DNA of 14,966 nt from MWBV01 sp964447315 (GTDB taxonomy: Archaea > Nanobdellota > Nanobdellia > Pacearchaeales > GW2011-AR1): contig CAYURQ010000020.1 in NCBI GenBank assembly GCA_964447315.1, positions 1-14,966 of the forward strand, read 5' to 3'. Positions 13,301 to 14,966 of this stretch are shown here, one piece after another. A program made the translations under genes and the position numbers. The stretch's first letter is position 1. Each line of letters opens with the position of its first letter. A model generated the notes under the pieces. That model was not told where the DNA came from and searched no databases. It saw only the letters and a list, made by a program, of their open reading frames with translations.

Positions 13301-14800
13301 CCAGTCAACACTTAAGCTTTGAGCCTTATAAATTATTGACATTGTTCCTTGTTTTAAAAGTGCAACATTTCCTGAATTTGTTGAAGATTGTTCTTCTCTT
13401 ACAGTCATTGTTACATTGTCATTTTCAATTAAAGTAATTGCAAATGAAGCCATTGTTGTTGATTCATCCATTCCAGCTTGTCTGTCATAAGTTGAACCAG
13501 ACCTTAAGCTTGGAATTTCAACTCCATTTACAAATATTTCAAACTGGGGGGCGGTTCTAGCATCTCCAGAAGTTAATTCAGGACTAGCAATTGAAAAATA
13601 ATAAGTCCCATTTTTCAATACCATTATATTTGGCTCTCCAACTGTATAAGAATAATAATCTGTGTCTTCTAAGTCAATATCTGTATAAGTCACATTTATT
13701 AGACTTGTTGGATTCCAATTTGTCCCACTTTCTAAAGTAGATATGTTTGCCTTAAAAAGTCCTTTATTATCCTCTAATTTTCTTATTAGCAATGTTGCAT
13801 TATTTCCTCCAACAGTTACTGTTCCAGAAGAACCCATTGAACTTATACCTACTGTTAAATTTTGTCCAGCAGAAGCCTCAATTAATCCTGCAAAATGAAT
13901 AGATGCGTAATCATTACCTTCATCTGAATCACTCCTCATATATCCTGTTAATCCTCTTGTTCCTAGAATTTCATTGTTATCTAATTCTAATCTTAAACCA
14001 ACAGAAGCTCTGTCTCTTCCAGAAGAATCATATGTTGGAATATTTACTGCCACATAATAAGTTCCTGCTTCTTCAAGAGTTATTATATTTTCATCTGAAC
14101 TATCTGAATGAGTATATGTGCTATCTTCAATAACTTCTGTCCACTCCATATCGTATGTGAAAGAATCTACTGTTCCTTGATCTAAATCTGTTGGATTTGA
14201 TGCAGAGGTTGATTGCGTTCCAACCCCAAAAAATATCTCTTCACTTTCTTCTATCTTTTCCATAAAAAGCCTTCCTCCTTCTGTCCACATTACTTCTGTT
14301 CCATCTCCTCCTTCATTTCCAACAAAAATTTCTAAATAATCTCCAGCACTTATATTTATTAAACCAGTATAAGTATTAGAACTTTCAAAGTGATCTCCTG
14401 TGCTTCCTCCTTCTCCTCTCATATATGAACTTTCTGCAAAACCAATGTCTGCTTTTGTTTCATTAATTCTAAATTCTGACTGTATAGCCATTCTATTATT
14501 ATTTGAACCACTATAGGTTGAATCATGAACAGGAAGTTGATAAGAAATAAAATAATTTCCCCCTTCAATAATTTTTATTCTAGAAGGATTTAATACATCA
14601 TAATAAAAAATATTTTCATCATAAGATTGATTTTCCCATACAAAGGCATATTTTGTTAAACTATTTAGGTCATAACCATCTGTTGTTGAATTTCCTTGAA
14701 ATAATCCCAAGTTTGCAAGATCGTTTGCACTTAGAAAGGGGGTAAGAAGAATAAAAGAAAAGATTAATGCAAAAATACAAAGAATTAATTTATTTTTCAT
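10346..14800 (-). CDS. Giant secreted repeat protein (1484 residues), likely adhesin or cell-surface component
   Basis: Signal peptide at 1-25 (cleavage near LSAND). Three related beta-sandwich units follow (about 30-183, 190-343, 347-493), each with a G.YY/F strand and a final 'sAGd.l.v' segment, somewhat like C1q/TNF jelly-rolls. Four Ig-like units of about 100 residues come next (496-600, 605-703, 708-810, 816-914); the outer pair share C-x-SG-x-C...NWT...VGDF and the inner pair share G-N-G-x-x-F-I-S-A and NITVxCDV. Further parts are another Ig-like unit (920-970), a beta-helix-like region (about 985-1320) whose core 1120-1310 is extremely Gly-rich, and a C-terminal cap with Cys pairs ending NPGGGWSF. 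Asn-x-Ser/Thr sequons are very frequent, suggesting heavy N-glycosylation. There is no membrane anchor, so it may be held by the neighbouring anchored protein or by itself. Family unrecognised. Confidence 0.88.
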   Translation of the reverse strand: MKNKLILCIFALIFSFILLTPFLSANDLANLGLFQGNSTTDGYDLNSLTKYAFVWENQSYDENIFYYDVLNPSRIKIIEGGNYFISYQLPVHDSTYSGSNNNRMAIQSEFRINETKADIGFAESSYMRGEGGSTGDHFESSNTYTGLINISAGDYLEIFVGNEGGDGTEVMWTEGGRLFMEKIEESEEIFFGVGTQSTSASNPTDLDQGTVDSFTYDMEWTEVIEDSTYTHSDSSDENIITLEEAGTYYVAVNIPTYDSSGRDRASVGLRLELDNNEILGTRGLTGYMRSDSDEGNDYASIHFAGLIEASAGQNLTVGISSMGSSGTVTVGGNNATLLIRKLEDNKGLFKANISTLESGTNWNPTSLINVTYTDIDLEDTDYYSYTVGEPNIMVLKNGTYYFSIASPELTSGDARTAPQFEIFVNGVEIPSLRSGSTYDRQAGMDESTTMASFAITLIENDNVTMTVREEQSSTNSGNVALLKQGTMSIIYKAQSLSVDWESSSLNMGAKLQTNGNSTDSISVVASGDQYKINVSCISGNCTSITTNWTNQTNLLDGESKLAHFVCSNQTVGDFSASFNVTSFNYTKGDLLNIFCVVSDSKTVIWSDLSLELGSVYNGMYINSNSSFDVAGENTNILVNELQGNGTGFISATPWDIGTLPGASNQQILFNCSPNAGQPSGFYQVTYNVNSTEDVIGSNITVSCDVVSSFVFWNQTSLIQGNVYSGNNIAGNAGFYSAGFNVEVNVNEISGNGIDFISANVSSIGNMTDDSFYEVNFICSPPEDQVAGNYNAIYNLNTTYNSTGMNITVDCDVLTPLIEYNQSTLTMISSLNLGNATGVISVQSTGISNDTEIYCVSGDCSKIGSNWTSGKDMSNGEAVQVEFTCDDSSVGDFTGDFIVNSTQNPGGDTATVNCDILQSYGYLNVSLITPNISEINNASRNEYFWINATVNCVGSVGSSCENVYGVVRDNSTNIFGDGSDGELNVTSSEVIINNYTYLTTNVSIGSSYINISDSSEFLPGDEIMIIQIQNHSGGQAGSYEFNYISSISGQNITLTKSLEKAYYTGIFNQTSATATQIIKIPHYTDVNINGSIISSAWNGYTGGIVVFRANGTINFTGGNIDVSQKGFRGGDCNGCGNNAWGDQGEGYLGLGEGILSANANGGGGGYGPTGYSGEPGGGGGYGTAGEGVDCDFDVEGGSAIGSENLDLMFFGGGAGAGGDNDGRTPYPEYVDGGGIAIIIGKEIINATINADGEEGITPTSGSGQGATGGGAGGTIWLRGENITIGNVTTLGKIGGTTGDNEVGGTGGQGRVRLDFLSLTGSSQPESEYNGSLQEMIQINYASGNPFHSLTSQPQNCGQMFSGDSCQLNWSINSTGSLDSFWKLDVNFFSSSSKVPKNNTDNTTIRIVVGDTCTYVGGGNWSIDCSDNCVFTTTQTIPGQNNVTIFGSGNLNFSSGGKWDFTGSNQYITVDPGCTLNINPGGGWSF
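10353..10356 (-). promoter_or_regulatory. Shine-Dalgarno site deciding the start of the TSP1-like gene
   Basis: GGAG on the minus strand, 8 nt before the ATG at 10344 and inside the last codons of the giant gene. It supports the shorter start over the ATG at 10365. Confidence 0.5.
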
Positions 14801-14801
14801 C

Positions 14802-14966
14802 TTAACTCACCTTTATAACTAATTTATTTCCATCCCAATACATCATAGCATCTCCCATTTTGATTCCTTGGTTATCAGAAGTAAATGTAAGATTATTACT
14901 CATGTTGTAATTTCCAGGACCAAATGCTCCTGCAGTTATATTTTCAGCAGAATGTTCATGTAGTCC
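14802..14966 (-). CDS. C-terminal end of a secreted or surface protein, cut by window edge
   Basis: The last 54 codons of a gene entering from the right. Visible residues include SAENITAGAFGPGNYNMSNN and MMYWDGNKLVIKVS before the stop. The ENITAGxFGxGNY pattern and short beta repeats are common in large archaeal fibre-like or stalk-like surface proteins, often next to other secreted repeat proteins. A GGTGAG motif (14806-14811) inside its final codons is the ribosome-binding site of the next gene, whose ATG follows the stop by one base, so this gene belongs to the same operon. Domain content upstream cannot be seen. Confidence 0.8.
   Translation of the reverse strand, partial: GLHEHSAENITAGAFGPGNYNMSNNLTFTSDNQGIKMGDAMMYWDGNKLVIKVS
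14806..14813 (-). promoter_or_regulatory. Shine-Dalgarno site of the giant surface protein gene
   Basis: The minus strand reads AAGGTGAG, complementary to the archaeal 16S 3' end, 5 nt before the ATG at 14800. It lies in the coding end of the upstream gene, which supports coupled translation of a polycistronic mRNA. Confidence 0.6.

Noticed and set aside
9306..14133. Short plus-strand open frames opposite the surface operon (Leu/Pro/Phe-rich)
   Set aside because: Their composition is the complement of Asn/Glu/Gly-rich coding sequence; none has a promoter or recognisable domain.

Overview
The window is AT-rich archaeal DNA. Archaeal markers are eIF5A with an intact hypusine loop, ribosomal protein eL40, Spt5, a SecE-type translocon subunit beside FtsZ, and the wybutosine enzyme Taw1. 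TATA-like boxes sit about 24-30 nt upstream of most first-gene start codons, which points to leaderless mRNAs. The surface proteins (a thrombospondin-1-like repeat with a one-pass anchor, a giant Asn-rich secreted protein, Gly-rich blocks) and the compact gene spacing suggest a DPANN archaeon of the Woesearchaeota/Pacearchaeota type. This placement is inference; there is no rRNA gene to confirm it.

Left part (1-2663, minus strand): FKBP-type prolyl isomerase, FtsZ, SecE and Spt5 (cut by the window edge), all reading leftwards. The ftsZ-secE-spt5 order is a known archaeal arrangement joining cell division, protein export and transcription elongation. SecE is only 56 residues long. Each of these genes has its own TATA-like element.

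Middle (2664-8298, plus strand): a divergent promoter region with a perfect 9-bp-arm inverted repeat, then eIF5A, a spacer holding a second degenerate copy of the last 11 codons of eIF5A, eL40 followed one base later by an 87-residue unknown protein, a membrane site-2 protease with a PDZ-like insert, Taw1, and a divergent XPD/DinG-type helicase with four candidate iron-sulfur cysteines. Most of this is information-processing and membrane housekeeping.

Right part (8304-14966, minus strand): a compact cell-surface operon entering from beyond the right edge. It holds the tail of a secreted protein, a 1484-residue secreted repeat protein, a membrane-anchored protein with a TSP1-like repeat and a cytoplasmic helical tail, and a VTT/DedA-like membrane protein. 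Junctions are 1 nt gaps or an 11 nt overlap, and SD-like motifs precede the internal start codons at the two 1-nt junctions, unlike the leaderless genes of the left half.

The most unusual observations are the eIF5A 3' end remnant, whose copy differs only by synonymous changes and now carries the eL40 TATA box, and the surface operon with an A-B-B-A repeat architecture. No tRNA, rRNA, CRISPR array, insertion sequence or integrase was seen.
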